Part shown: positions 17,286-25,145 of the stretch, piece by piece
How positions within the stretch are numbered: the first letter of the stretch is position 1
Layout: every line of letters starts with the position of its first letter
NCBI GenBank assembly: GCA_000828975.1
Contig: AP014683.1
Location: forward strand, 1,817,700 to 1,881,699
Source of the DNA: Burkholderiales bacterium GJ-E10
Lineage (GTDB): Bacteria; Pseudomonadota; Gammaproteobacteria; Burkholderiales; Burkholderiaceae_F
DNA: 64,000 bases
Direction: 5' to 3'
The notes under the pieces: generated by a model
Seen by the model: the letters and a program-made list of their open reading frames with translations, nothing else
What the model was told of the DNA's origin: nothing
Databases searched by the model: none
Program-made: the position numbers and the translations under genes

Positions 17286-20200
17286 CACCAGCGAGCGCTG
17301 GTTCGAGGCGCGCGTGGTGCGCGGCTTGACCGGTGTGCCGCAGCCCGAGTACAGCCATGCGCTGGCCCCCACGGACTTCGCCGCCACCCACAACGGCTAC
17401 GTGCAGGGCAAGCCCACCGACTACAACCGCGACGTGGCGCTGGATGTGGCGCAGTTGCTGGCCTTCTTGCAGGCCACCCAGCCCAAGGCGGTGGACACGC
17501 TGGAACTGGCGGCGGACGGCATCAAGCGCACCCAGTTCCTGCACCGGCTGCAGGGCGAGATCACCAAGCGCGGCGTGGTGGACGTGCTGCGCAAGGGCGT
17601 GAGCCACGGGCCGGTGCACGTCGATCTCTACAAGCTGCTGCCCACGCCGGGCAACGCTGCCGCAGCGGATGCCTTCGGCAAGAACATCTTCAGCGTCACC
17701 CGGCAGGTGCGCTACAGCAACGATTCCGGCAACGAACTGGATTTGGTGATCTTCATCAACGGCCTGCCGGTGCTGACCTTCGAGTTGAAGAATTCGCTGA
17801 CCAAGCAGACCCTGGCCGACGCCATCGTCCAGTACCAAACCACGCGCAGCCCACAGGAGCTGCTGTTCCAGTTGGGGCGTTGCGTGGCGCACATCGCAGT
17901 CGATGACGCGGAGGCCGCGTTCTGCACTGAGTTGAAGGGCAAGGCCTCTTGGTTCCTGCCGTTCAACCAGGGCTGGAACAGCGGCGCAGGCAACCCGCCC
18001 AACCCGCATGGTCTGAAAACCGATTGCCTGTGGAAACAGGTGCTGACCCGCGAATCGCTGGCCAACATCATCGAGAGCTACGCGCAGGTGGTGGAGGAGG
18101 AAGAAGCAGACGCCAGCGGCAAGAAGCGCAAGAAGCGCAAGCAGATCTTCCCGCGCTTTCATCAATTGCGCACGGTGCGTGCGCTGCTGCGCCGCGCCCG
18201 CGAAGACGGGGTGGGCAAGCGCTATCTGATCCAGCATTCGGCAGGCAGCGGCAAGAGCAACACGATTGCCTGGCTGGCGCACCAGTTGGTGGAGCTGCGC
18301 CGCAAGGACGACCCTTCGAAACCGCAGTTCGACTCCATCATCGTCATCACCGACCGGCGCGCGCTGGACACGCAGATCGCCCGCACAATCAAGGGTTACG
18401 ACCACGTGGCGGCGATCTTCGGCCACTCCGACAACGCGCAGGAGCTGCGCGAATACCTGCGCCGGGGCAAGAAGATCATCGTCACCACGGTGCAGAAATT
18501 CCCGTTCATCCTCGATGAGCTGGAAGACCTTTCCAGCAAGCGCTTCGCGCTGTTGATCGACGAGGCGCATTCCAGTCAGGGCGGCAAGACCACGGCGCGG
18601 ATGCACGAAGCCCTCGGCGGCAAGCCCGTCGCTCAAGTGGCGAGCGCAACGACCGACGAGGAGCCGTTGGAAGAGGACAGCACCCAGGATGCGGTGAACG
18701 CGGAAATCGAGAAGCGCATCGCTTCGCGCAAGCTGCTGGCCAACGCCAGCTACTTCGCCTTCACGGCCACCCCCAAGAACAAGACGCTGGAGTTGTTCGG
18801 TGAGAAGGTCGTGGTCGGCGACCAGGTGCAGTTCCGCTCGCCCGAAGAACTGACCTACACCACCAAGCAGGCCATCCAGGAGAAGTTCATCCTCGACGTG
18901 GTGCAGCACTACACCCCCGTGGAGAGCTTCTACCAGGTGGCCAAGACGGTGGCGGACGACCCGGAATTCGACAAGGCCAAGGCGCTGAAGAAAATCCGCC
19001 ACTACGTCGAGTCGCACGACAAGGCCATCCGCCGCAAGGCCGAGATCATGGTCGATCACTTCATCGCGCAGGTGGCGGGCAAGCAGAAGATCGGCGGCAA
19101 GGCGCGGGCCATGATCGTGTGCAACGGCATCGCGCGGGCCATTGACTACTGGCGCGAGGTGTCGGACTACCTCAACGAGATCAAGAGCCCGTACAAGGCC
19201 ATCGTGGCGTACTCGGGCGAGTTCGAGATCGGCGGGCAAAAGAAGACCGAGGCCGATCTCAACGGGTTTCCGAGCAAGGACATTCCCGCGAATTTCAAGC
19301 AAGACCCGTATCGATTCCTGATCGTGGCCAACAAGTTCGTCACCGGCTTCGACGAACCCTTGCTGCACACGATGTACGTGGACAAGCCGCTGGCAGGCGT
19401 GCTGGCGGTGCAGACCCTGTCACGCCTGAACCGGGCGCATCCGCAGAAGCACGACACCTTCGTGTTCGACTTCGCCGACAACGCCGAGGCCGTGAAGGCG
19501 GCGTTCCAGGACTACTACCGCGCCACCATCCAGACCGGCGAAACCGACGCCAACAAGCTGCACGACCTGAAGGCAGAACTCGACGGGCAGCAGGTGTATA
19601 GCTGGCAGCAAGTGGAAGACTTGGTGACGCTTTACTTGAGCGGCGCAGACCGGGACAAACTCGATCCGATCCTCGATGCGTGCGTGGCCGAATACACCGA
19701 CCAGCTCGGCGAGGACGACCAGGTCAAGTTCAAGGGCAAGGCCAAGGCCTTCGTGCGCAGTTACGGCTTTCTGGCCGCGATCCTGAGCTACGGCCATCCG
19801 GCGTGGGAAAAGCTGTCGATCTTCCTGAACTTCCTCATCCCCAAGCTGCCCGCGCCCAAGGAGGAGGATCTCTCCAAGGGCGTGCTGGAGACCATCGACA
19901 TGGACAGCTACCGGGTAGAGGCCAAAGCGGCGCTGAAGATGGCGATGGACGACGCAGATGCCATCGTCGAGCCTGTGCCGCCGGGCGGCGGGGGTTTCAA
20001 GCTGGAGCCCGAGATCGACAAGCTCTCGAATATCGTGCGCGAATTCAACGACCTGTTCGGCAACATCGAATGGAAGGACGAGGACAAGATCCGCAAGGTC
20101 ATCACCGAGGAAATCCCGGCGCGGGTGGCGCAGGACAAGGCCTACCAGAACGCGCAGGCGAACTCCGACAAGCAAAACGCCAAGCTGGAGCACGACAAGG

Positions 20201-20370
20201 CCCTCAACCGGGTGGTGCTGGAGCTGCTGTCCGACCACACGGAGCTGTTCAAGCAGTTCAGCGACAACCCCAACTTCAAGCGCTGGCTGACGGACATGGT
20301 GTTTGACGCGACCTATCAGCCGGGCGCGATTCCGCCGAAGGCACCGCCGCAGACTGGGGTAGGTCTGTGA
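17272..20370 (+). CDS. hsdR: type I restriction endonuclease subunit HsdR
   Basis: A 1032-residue translocase/nuclease. An N-terminal PD-(D/E)XK nuclease core is seen in LDLVIFINGLPVLTFELKNS (about residues 155-175). Walker A HSAGSGKSNT is near residue 322, DEAH box LLIDEAHSSQGG near residue 428, and a helicase C domain with RFLIVANKFVTGFDEP near residue 683. AGGAGG sits 6 bases before the ATG at 17272, preferred to the ATG at 17266. It overlaps the end of hsdS by 14 bases. The gene looks intact, although its methylation partner is broken. Confidence 0.95.
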   Translation: MAKTDTSERWFEARVVRGLTGVPQPEYSHALAPTDFAATHNGYVQGKPTDYNRDVALDVAQLLAFLQATQPKAVDTLELAADGIKRTQFLHRLQGEITKRGVVDVLRKGVSHGPVHVDLYKLLPTPGNAAAADAFGKNIFSVTRQVRYSNDSGNELDLVIFINGLPVLTFELKNSLTKQTLADAIVQYQTTRSPQELLFQLGRCVAHIAVDDAEAAFCTELKGKASWFLPFNQGWNSGAGNPPNPHGLKTDCLWKQVLTRESLANIIESYAQVVEEEEADASGKKRKKRKQIFPRFHQLRTVRALLRRAREDGVGKRYLIQHSAGSGKSNTIAWLAHQLVELRRKDDPSKPQFDSIIVITDRRALDTQIARTIKGYDHVAAIFGHSDNAQELREYLRRGKKIIVTTVQKFPFILDELEDLSSKRFALLIDEAHSSQGGKTTARMHEALGGKPVAQVASATTDEEPLEEDSTQDAVNAEIEKRIASRKLLANASYFAFTATPKNKTLELFGEKVVVGDQVQFRSPEELTYTTKQAIQEKFILDVVQHYTPVESFYQVAKTVADDPEFDKAKALKKIRHYVESHDKAIRRKAEIMVDHFIAQVAGKQKIGGKARAMIVCNGIARAIDYWREVSDYLNEIKSPYKAIVAYSGEFEIGGQKKTEADLNGFPSKDIPANFKQDPYRFLIVANKFVTGFDEPLLHTMYVDKPLAGVLAVQTLSRLNRAHPQKHDTFVFDFADNAEAVKAAFQDYYRATIQTGETDANKLHDLKAELDGQQVYSWQQVEDLVTLYLSGADRDKLDPILDACVAEYTDQLGEDDQVKFKGKAKAFVRSYGFLAAILSYGHPAWEKLSIFLNFLIPKLPAPKEEDLSKGVLETIDMDSYRVEAKAALKMAMDDADAIVEPVPPGGGGFKLEPEIDKLSNIVREFNDLFGNIEWKDEDKIRKVITEEIPARVAQDKAYQNAQANSDKQNAKLEHDKALNRVVLELLSDHTELFKQFSDNPNFKRWLTDMVFDATYQPGAIPPKAPPQTGVGL

Positions 20371-20389
20371 TGGCATGGGAGAAATGCAA

Positions 20390-21337
20390 ATGAAGCTGAA
20401 TCTTGCAAATGCCGTCATCGGCTACCTGAAAGAGCGGCCTGAGGAAAAATACACGGCACGTCAGATCGCCGAGTGGGTGTTTGCTAACTATCCCGAGGAA
20501 TGCCAGGCGAAGAAGGCGCGCAGCAAGTCTTTGCAGACCGACGCGGATTTGCTGCAACAGCTTGTGGCAGAGATTGGCGCTCACCACCGGGACATGGTGC
20601 GCAAATGCCCGGAAATCAAAACGACGGAAGGACGCCCGCGCCGGTACTACTACTCGCAGTTGTCCGATAGCGACGAGGTGGCGGCGGTCGAGAGCGAAGG
20701 GACTGCGTCAACGTCAGCTGCAGATGCGAGCGCATCGAAGATTGACGAGCACGCTCTGTACCCGCTGCTCTCGCAATACCTGTGGGAGGAGTTTGGCGTT
20801 TTCTCCAAGCGCATCGACGAGAAGCGTTCGTCGAACAAGCGCGGGCCGAACGGCAACCGATGGCTTTACCCGGACGTGGTGGGTATGGAGGACTTGGGCA
20901 AGGAGTGGCACCGCGAAGTGCGCGACTGCGTGACGCAGTATTCCGACAAGCGCACCAAGCTGTGGTCATTCGAGGTCAAGCTGCTGATCAACCGTTCGAA
21001 TGTGCGCGAGTGCTTCTTCCAGGCGGTATCGAATTCGTCTTGGGCCAACTTCGGCTATCTGATCGCGGCGGAAATCGGCGGCACTGATACGCTGAAGGAA
21101 CTGCGGATGCTGTTCGCCGCCCACGGCATCGGCTTCATCAAGCTGGACGTGGAAAACCCTGCCGACAGCCAGGTCCTGATTCCGGCTCGCGAGCGTGACG
21201 AAATCGATTGGGACATGGCCAACCGGCTGGCCACGGAGAACCGGGATTTTCTGGAATACGTAAAGCTGGTGAAGCAGTTCTACCAAACTGGCGAGGCTCG
21301 TCCGGCTGACTGGGACGTTCCGGAACTGGACGATTGA
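20390..21337 (+). CDS. HrgA/COG2958-type putative restriction-associated nuclease
   Basis: A 315-residue protein. The N-terminus is a HARE-like winged helix (YLKERPEEKYTARQIAEWV). The C-terminal half has LYPDVVGMEDL and, about 30 residues on, SFEVKLLINRS, giving a D...ExK pattern typical of a PD-(D/E)XK nuclease. The family includes HrgA of Helicobacter pylori, encoded next to restriction-modification genes. GGAG is 8 bases before the ATG at 20390. It directly follows hsdR (19 bases) and ends 4 bases before the first leftward prophage gene. It probably adds a further nuclease to the defence operon, which is inference. Confidence 0.8.
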   Translation: MKLNLANAVIGYLKERPEEKYTARQIAEWVFANYPEECQAKKARSKSLQTDADLLQQLVAEIGAHHRDMVRKCPEIKTTEGRPRRYYYSQLSDSDEVAAVESEGTASTSAADASASKIDEHALYPLLSQYLWEEFGVFSKRIDEKRSSNKRGPNGNRWLYPDVVGMEDLGKEWHREVRDCVTQYSDKRTKLWSFEVKLLINRSNVRECFFQAVSNSSWANFGYLIAAEIGGTDTLKELRMLFAAHGIGFIKLDVENPADSQVLIPARERDEIDWDMANRLATENRDFLEYVKLVKQFYQTGEARPADWDVPELDD

Positions 21338-21341
21338 CCAC

Positions 21342-21632
21342 CTATTCCAGATGGCCGATGACGTCGAGGCGTTCATCACCGCGCTGAAACGCACCGAACC
21401 AACCGTCGCGGGAGTCTGCGCGGGTGCGGCTCACCAGCAAGGTAAATCCCTCGCAGCCTCGTACCTTGGCTGTGGCGAAGTCGGTGGTGTCGAATTTGGC
21501 TTCGCGCGCCAGCGTCGAGGCCACCGACTTCATCGCCGACTCGAACAGGTCAAGCAGGTTGTCTTGCAGGCTGGCGTCAATGTTGCGCGAGGTCACGTCG
21601 TCAATGACGGCGTGCTTGAATCGGTTACTCAT
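21342..21632 (-). CDS. hypothetical protein at the left prophage end
   Basis: A 96-residue soluble protein beginning MSNRFKHAVIDDVTSRN; I do not recognise the family. It is largely helical in its first half (LQDNLLDLFESAMKSVASTLA) with a mixed C-terminal half. The start is supported by GGAG 8 bases upstream. A 38-bp sequence that also precedes two small genes at the other end of the late region lies 25 bases upstream of it. It is convergent with hrgA, with 4 bases between the stops, and marks the left limit of prophage-like DNA. Confidence 0.7.
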   Translation of the reverse strand: MSNRFKHAVIDDVTSRNIDASLQDNLLDLFESAMKSVASTLAREAKFDTTDFATAKVRGCEGFTLLVSRTRADSRDGWFGAFQRGDERLDVIGHLE

Positions 21633-21656
21633 GGTTGATACTCCGTGTTGGCATGG

Positions 21657-21694
21657 ATGACATGAACGCGCTGTTCGGCAGTAAAGCCAAGCTC
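21657..21694 (-). repeat. dispersed 38-bp element, copy 3
   Basis: On the minus strand this reads AGAGCTTGGCTTTACTGCCG then AACAGCGCGTTCATGTCA. It closely matches the plus-strand copies at 45128-45164 and 45484-45521. It precedes the gene starting at 21632, in the same orientation relative to that gene as the other two copies. Confidence 0.75.
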
Positions 21695-21712
21695 TTCCGC
21701 GTGCCTCTGCAG

Positions 21713-21946
21713 TCAGGCGTTGCGAAGCAGCCAAGCTGCCTCAGCCTCGCGCCGAGTGACGAGTCCTGGCAGCACTTTCCCGCCGCCATAGACCCATCGG
21801 CGCAGTTCACTCGCTGCGGTAGGCCAGTCCCGCTGATTGATCCGCCGTCGCAGCGTTGATGTCTGCAGCCGCCCCACGCCGAGGTTGAACGTGAAGTCCA
21901 CAACGGCCGCGAGCCGCCCCTCTGGCTCGGTGGCCAGCGCCGGGCA
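21713..21946 (-). pseudogene. C-terminal remnant of a second phage lysozyme
   Basis: The frame encodes 77 residues with EGRLAAVVDFTFNLGVGRL, STLRRRINQRDW and a typical lysozyme C-terminal end (AEAAWLLRNA). An in-frame TAA lies directly upstream at 21947-21949. The N-terminal catalytic part (E-D-T triad) is missing. It is clearly related to, but not identical with, the intact lysozyme at 22715-23164, whose matching segment reads DALVDFVFNLGAGAF. It appears to be a leftover of a different lysis cassette. Confidence 0.8.
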
Positions 21947-21963
21947 TTAGCGCGGTGTGGTGC

Positions 21964-22485
21964 TTATTGACCGGTCTGACCAGAAGCCCTCGCCTGCCCC
22001 CGATACCACCTCTGAAACTCCACCACCATCAGCGTCGTCTGTGCGGCGTCCTCGGCTAATTGGTTGCAGGTGGCAGCGGCGTCTTGCCGTCCGGCAGCAG
22101 GTACAGGGTTGGCGGGGGTTGCAGCAGTTGCGGTGGCAGCGGCGGGAACTTCGGGCACTGCGCCGGAACGGGTTGCGGCACGGTGGCGCACGCGCCGAGG
22201 AACGCGGGCAAGAAGATGGCGACGATCCGCCACAATTTTGGCCTTCTCGTTTTCAAATTCATTCGAAATCTCCTGATCGATGGTGTATTGATGGGTGGTG
22301 ACGGCGGCGACCTGCGCGGCCTGCTTGGCCACCGCTTGGGCTCGAGCTACCTTCTCGGCGTCCCACTGGGCGGTGACGTGCTGCTCGCCAGTGCGGTAGC
22401 CGCCCATGAACACGGCGAGCGCCAAGGCTGCCGCGCCGATCAACCGCCACGGCAGCCATTTCATAATGGCGAGGATGGGCAACAT
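21964..22485 (-). CDS. Rz-like inner-membrane spanin
   Basis: A 173-residue protein with one N-terminal membrane anchor (LIGAAALALAVFMGGY) followed by a long alanine/glutamate-rich helical periplasmic domain, the i-spanin layout. It disrupts the outer membrane at the end of lysis together with Rz1. GGGAGG lies 6 bases before the ATG at 22485, which overlaps the stop of the holin-like gene. The Rz1 gene lies wholly inside it in another frame. Confidence 0.85.
   Translation of the reverse strand: MLPILAIMKWLPWRLIGAAALALAVFMGGYRTGEQHVTAQWDAEKVARAQAVAKQAAQVAAVTTHQYTIDQEISNEFENEKAKIVADRRHLLARVPRRVRHRAATRSGAVPEVPAAATATAATPANPVPAAGRQDAAATCNQLAEDAAQTTLMVVEFQRWYRGQARASGQTGQ
22056..22262 (-). CDS. Rz1-like outer-membrane spanin lipoprotein, nested in Rz
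   Basis: A 68-residue lipoprotein. A signal peptide (LWRIVAIFLPAFLGAC) ends in a lipobox with cysteine near residue 25. The mature part is proline-rich (PQPVPAQCPKFPPLPPQLL), as in Rz1 proteins. AGGAG is 7 bases before the start. It is fully embedded in the Rz frame, the classic lambda-type nesting. Confidence 0.88.
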   Translation of the reverse strand: MNLKTRRPKLWRIVAIFLPAFLGACATVPQPVPAQCPKFPPLPPQLLQPPPTLYLLPDGKTPLPPATN

Positions 22486-22718
22486 CAGGAACCTCCCGGT
22501 TCGGTCTTGGCCTTCAAGCCCAGCGCCGCGCCCCCGGCGGCCAAGGTCGCCCCGAGGCCGATGCCGAACGCTTGCATGTCGAAGGCATGGCCTTGGCCGA
22601 CCACCGAGTAGATCGCGAGCCCCAGGAACACGACCACCCCCTGCGCCCAGAGCACGCGCCCGATATCGAAGCTCTTGCCGTCCGCCGTGGTGAAGCAGTC
22701 CTTGAGCAACTTCATCAT
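22485..22718 (-). CDS. small membrane protein, putative holin
   Basis: A 77-residue protein with two hydrophobic segments (LWAQGVVVFLGLAIYSVVG and AFGIGLGATLAAGGAALGL) and a charged tail. Its size, topology and position between lysozyme and Rz fit a class II-like holin, but no family motif proves it. GAGGAG is 8 bases before the ATG at 22718. It overlaps the lysozyme stop (ATGA) and its own stop overlaps the Rz start. Confidence 0.65.
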   Translation of the reverse strand: MMKLLKDCFTTADGKSFDIGRVLWAQGVVVFLGLAIYSVVGQGHAFDMQAFGIGLGATLAAGGAALGLKAKTEPGGS

Positions 22719-23164
22719 GCGGTTTGCTCCTCGTTGAACTCGGCTTCCTCGGCCAGACGCCGGTGCAGGAGTCCGGCCAGCACCCGCCCCGCATCCCTGT
22801 CCCACAGCGGAAACTGCATTGCCGCCGCCGCGAGATTCCCGACGTTGATGTCTTTCAGCATCGTCGAGCGTGCGAAGGCACCGGCCCCCAGGTTGAAGAC
22901 GAAATCCACCAGCGCGTCGAACTCGGGCTGTTTGAGTGGGATCGTCACCAGCCGGTTGACCGCATCGGCGGCCGCCTGGGTATCCTGCTCGAGCCAGGCT
23001 TGCGCCTGCTCCGGCGTGCAGGTCATGCCGGGGTGGACACCGTGGGTGTGGCCGTAGCCGATCGTCCACACGCCACCGGTGTCGGGATAGGCGGAGAGCC
23101 GGCAGCCCTCGAAACGCTCGGTGAGTTGGATCCCCGTCTTGCTGTAGGTCATGGGCGGGTTCAT
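22715..23164 (-). CDS. phage lysozyme (glycoside hydrolase 24, T4-type)
   Basis: A 149-residue muramidase that cleaves peptidoglycan at lysis. The catalytic triad has T4 spacing: Glu19 (TERFEGC), Asp28 (YPDTGG) and Thr34 (VWTIGYGHT). No signal peptide or SAR anchor is evident, so release would need a holin. GAGG is 7 bases before the start. The gene overlaps the upstream PLD-like gene and the downstream holin-like gene by 4 bases each. Confidence 0.92.
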   Translation of the reverse strand: MNPPMTYSKTGIQLTERFEGCRLSAYPDTGGVWTIGYGHTHGVHPGMTCTPEQAQAWLEQDTQAAADAVNRLVTIPLKQPEFDALVDFVFNLGAGAFARSTMLKDINVGNLAAAAMQFPLWDRDAGRVLAGLLHRRLAEEAEFNEEQTA

Positions 23165-23727
23165 CGTTCGTCCTCGGTGATGGATTTCTGATACTGCGGT
23201 TCGTTGGCCTTGACCCAATCCCACAGCCGATCGAAGGCCTCTTCGTAATAGCGGGCAAGCTGATCCGATTCGGTGAAGCAGAGGTCATTCAACTGCTGGC
23301 TAGCGCTCACCGAGTAGTTCCAGCTGCCGTCCTCGACCATCGCCTTGCCGTCCGGCGTGCAAATCACCGTGGCTTTGAGATGCACGATCTGGTGGTGGAC
23401 GGGCGAGGTGCCGATGAGGAACTGTTCGCTGTCCTTCAGCCCCGCAGCCATCAGCCGCTCGATCTGCGGCGCTTCCGCCTTGCCCGCCGCCTGGGTGTGG
23501 TCGAAGATCACCCGCACGTCGCATCCGGCTTTATGTGACGCGATCAGCGCATCGAAGAAGGGCTGCAGCGTGCAGCCGTAGATCATGGTGCGAAGCCGCG
23601 CCCCGGGCTGGGCGGCGCTCGCCAGAAACGCCTCGAAGGCGGACAGCCCGTCGGCGTAAGGGGTGATGAGCCTGGTCTGCTGGGCCCGTTCGTGCAGGAT
23701 GCCAAGGGAGGCGAGGATCTCGTTCAT
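23161..23727 (-). CDS. phospholipase D-like protein with altered HKD motif
   Basis: A 188-residue protein with one PLD-like half-domain. His116 and Lys118 (VHLKATVIC) are present and GSWNYS follows at 134-139, as in Nuc-type PLD nucleases. The aspartate expected at position 123 of HxK(x4)D is a cysteine, while an aspartate lies three residues later. Activity as a phosphodiesterase or nuclease is therefore uncertain. No signal peptide is obvious. It overlaps the lysozyme start by 4 bases and follows a small membrane protein, so it sits inside the lysis operon. Confidence 0.75.
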   Translation of the reverse strand: MNEILASLGILHERAQQTRLITPYADGLSAFEAFLASAAQPGARLRTMIYGCTLQPFFDALIASHKAGCDVRVIFDHTQAAGKAEAPQIERLMAAGLKDSEQFLIGTSPVHHQIVHLKATVICTPDGKAMVEDGSWNYSVSASQQLNDLCFTESDQLARYYEEAFDRLWDWVKANEPQYQKSITEDER

Positions 23728-23972
23728 TTGATCACTCCGTGGCCGTGGATCACGCCCCAGATGACGGCGATACCGCTTCCGACCACCGAGAGCCACATGA
23801 CGACACGCGCGCCGAACTTGGCGGCGAGGAAGGTTTGTTTCATCTCGTTCATCTCCTCCGAATGCTTTTGGTGGAAGGCCTCGATGTAATGGGCGAGCAG
23901 GCGGTATTCGGGTGATTCGATCTTGTCGATCTCGGCGCGCAGGGTTTCCAGGGTTTGCTGGATGTCGGTCAT
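23724..23972 (-). CDS. small protein with helical N-terminus and C-terminal membrane segment
   Basis: An 82-residue protein beginning MTDIQQTLETLRAEIDKIES, probably a coiled coil. It ends in one membrane span (VVMWLSVVGSGIAVIWGVI). AGGAG is 8 bases before the ATG at 23972. Its topology resembles small phage proteins near holins, so it may be a second holin or an antiholin; no family is recognised. It overlaps the PLD-like gene by 4 bases. Confidence 0.7.
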   Translation of the reverse strand: MTDIQQTLETLRAEIDKIESPEYRLLAHYIEAFHQKHSEEMNEMKQTFLAAKFGARVVMWLSVVGSGIAVIWGVIHGHGVIK

Positions 23973-23997
23973 GGTCACTTCTCCTTTCTTCAGACGT

Positions 23998-24019
23998 AAA
24001 AAAACCGCCCGGAGGCGGT
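23998..24019 (-). terminator. intrinsic terminator after the tail fiber gene
   Basis: On the minus strand, stem ACCGCC-TCCG-GGCGGT is followed by a run of T. It separates the tail gene at 24045 from the lysis genes. Confidence 0.8.
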
Positions 24020-24044
24020 CGGTGGTGGGATTGCGGGGTGGCCG

Positions 24045-25136
24045 TCAGTAATTTGCGCGGATCACGTAGCCTTCGAGCGTGACGACCTCGTTGGCGGCGG
24101 CTGCCTGGGCGCGCAGGGTGAGCGTCTGGTTCTGCGAGAGGTCCACCGCCAAGCCCCCGGCGAGCGAACTGCCGTTGAGCGCATACAGCTGGCCGTTGAT
24201 CACTCCCCGGTTGATCAGCCGCCAATGGCTGATCTGCGGGCTGGCGGTGAAGGCGTTGGCGTCAATCCTGGTTGCGCCCACGTACCAGGAGGTCGTCTTG
24301 CCGTTGGCGGACGGCGTGCCGTCGAAGAACACCTCGCAGTCGAGCGAGCCGTTGGCCGACACCAATCCTGCAGGGATCGGAATGCTCGCCATCACCACGT
24401 CGGTGGCGACCGGCATCACGGTCGGCGCTCCCAACCCCGCGGCATAGGCGAGCTGGATCGTGAAGGCCGTGGCGCTGTCCACCGACAACACCTTGTAGAA
24501 CCCGGAGATACCAGCGCCACCAGTCCACGCGACATAGACATTCGATCCCACCGCCGGCGTGGCCGTGAGGCCATGCGCGCCACTGCTTGCCAACTGCACG
24601 TTGCCGGCGTTGTCGGCGACGGTCACCGCCGTGAAGGTGGCGGCCACCGCGACGAAGAAGCGTGGCACCGCACTCTGCGCCAGGACCCGCACGCTTCCCG
24701 CCGGTTGCAGGTTGCCCGTGATGCGTTCGTCGGTGATCATGGCGTTGGTGATGCCGGTCATACCCGGTGTCAGCAAGACCTGGGCGATGGGCAAAAAGCC
24801 TGCCGGAATCGGCGGCGCCGTGGGTGTGGCGCTCTCCGTCCCGGTCACGGTCGCAATCACGCCGTTTCCCGCATCGATTACCACCCGGTCGATGCGAGGG
24901 TTGGCAACAGGCGCGGCAATGACGCCGGTGCTTTGGGCTGCGACCGGCACGACGTTTCCCCAGGACAGGAGCGCCCCGGCGCCGACCGCCATCGTCATGT
25001 TGGGTGTCTCCTGCTGGCTGGGGGCGAAGGCCGCTGCCAGGCGTGCCAGCACGCTGCCGTTGCCGTCGAGGGCGGCTTTGTAGGTGGTGGCGTCCTGGGT
25101 CGTGAAATCGGTCGGTAGAAAGCTTGCAACCGGCAT
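24045..25136 (-). CDS. putative tail fiber/receptor-binding protein
   Basis: A 363-residue protein rich in Ala, Val, Thr and Gly with long stretches of predicted beta structure. It has a repeat-like region (VYVAWTGGAGISGFYKVL and neighbours, about residues 195-225) of a kind common in phage fibers. The N-terminus (MPVASFLPTDFTTQDATTYK) resembles the start of phage proteins that attach to the tail tip. It is the last structural gene, just after the large tail-tip protein. Receptor binding is inferred from position and composition. Confidence 0.6.
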   Translation of the reverse strand: MPVASFLPTDFTTQDATTYKAALDGNGSVLARLAAAFAPSQQETPNMTMAVGAGALLSWGNVVPVAAQSTGVIAAPVANPRIDRVVIDAGNGVIATVTGTESATPTAPPIPAGFLPIAQVLLTPGMTGITNAMITDERITGNLQPAGSVRVLAQSAVPRFFVAVAATFTAVTVADNAGNVQLASSGAHGLTATPAVGSNVYVAWTGGAGISGFYKVLSVDSATAFTIQLAYAAGLGAPTVMPVATDVVMASIPIPAGLVSANGSLDCEVFFDGTPSANGKTTSWYVGATRIDANAFTASPQISHWRLINRGVINGQLYALNGSSLAGGLAVDLSQNQTLTLRAQAAAANEVVTLEGYVIRANY

Positions 25137-25145
25137 ATCTTCTCC

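Noticed and set aside
17155-19368. 737-codon minus-strand ORF opposite hsdR
   Set aside because: Its composition (runs of Leu, Val, Arg, His) is that of an antisense shadow; hsdR on the other strand has all family motifs.
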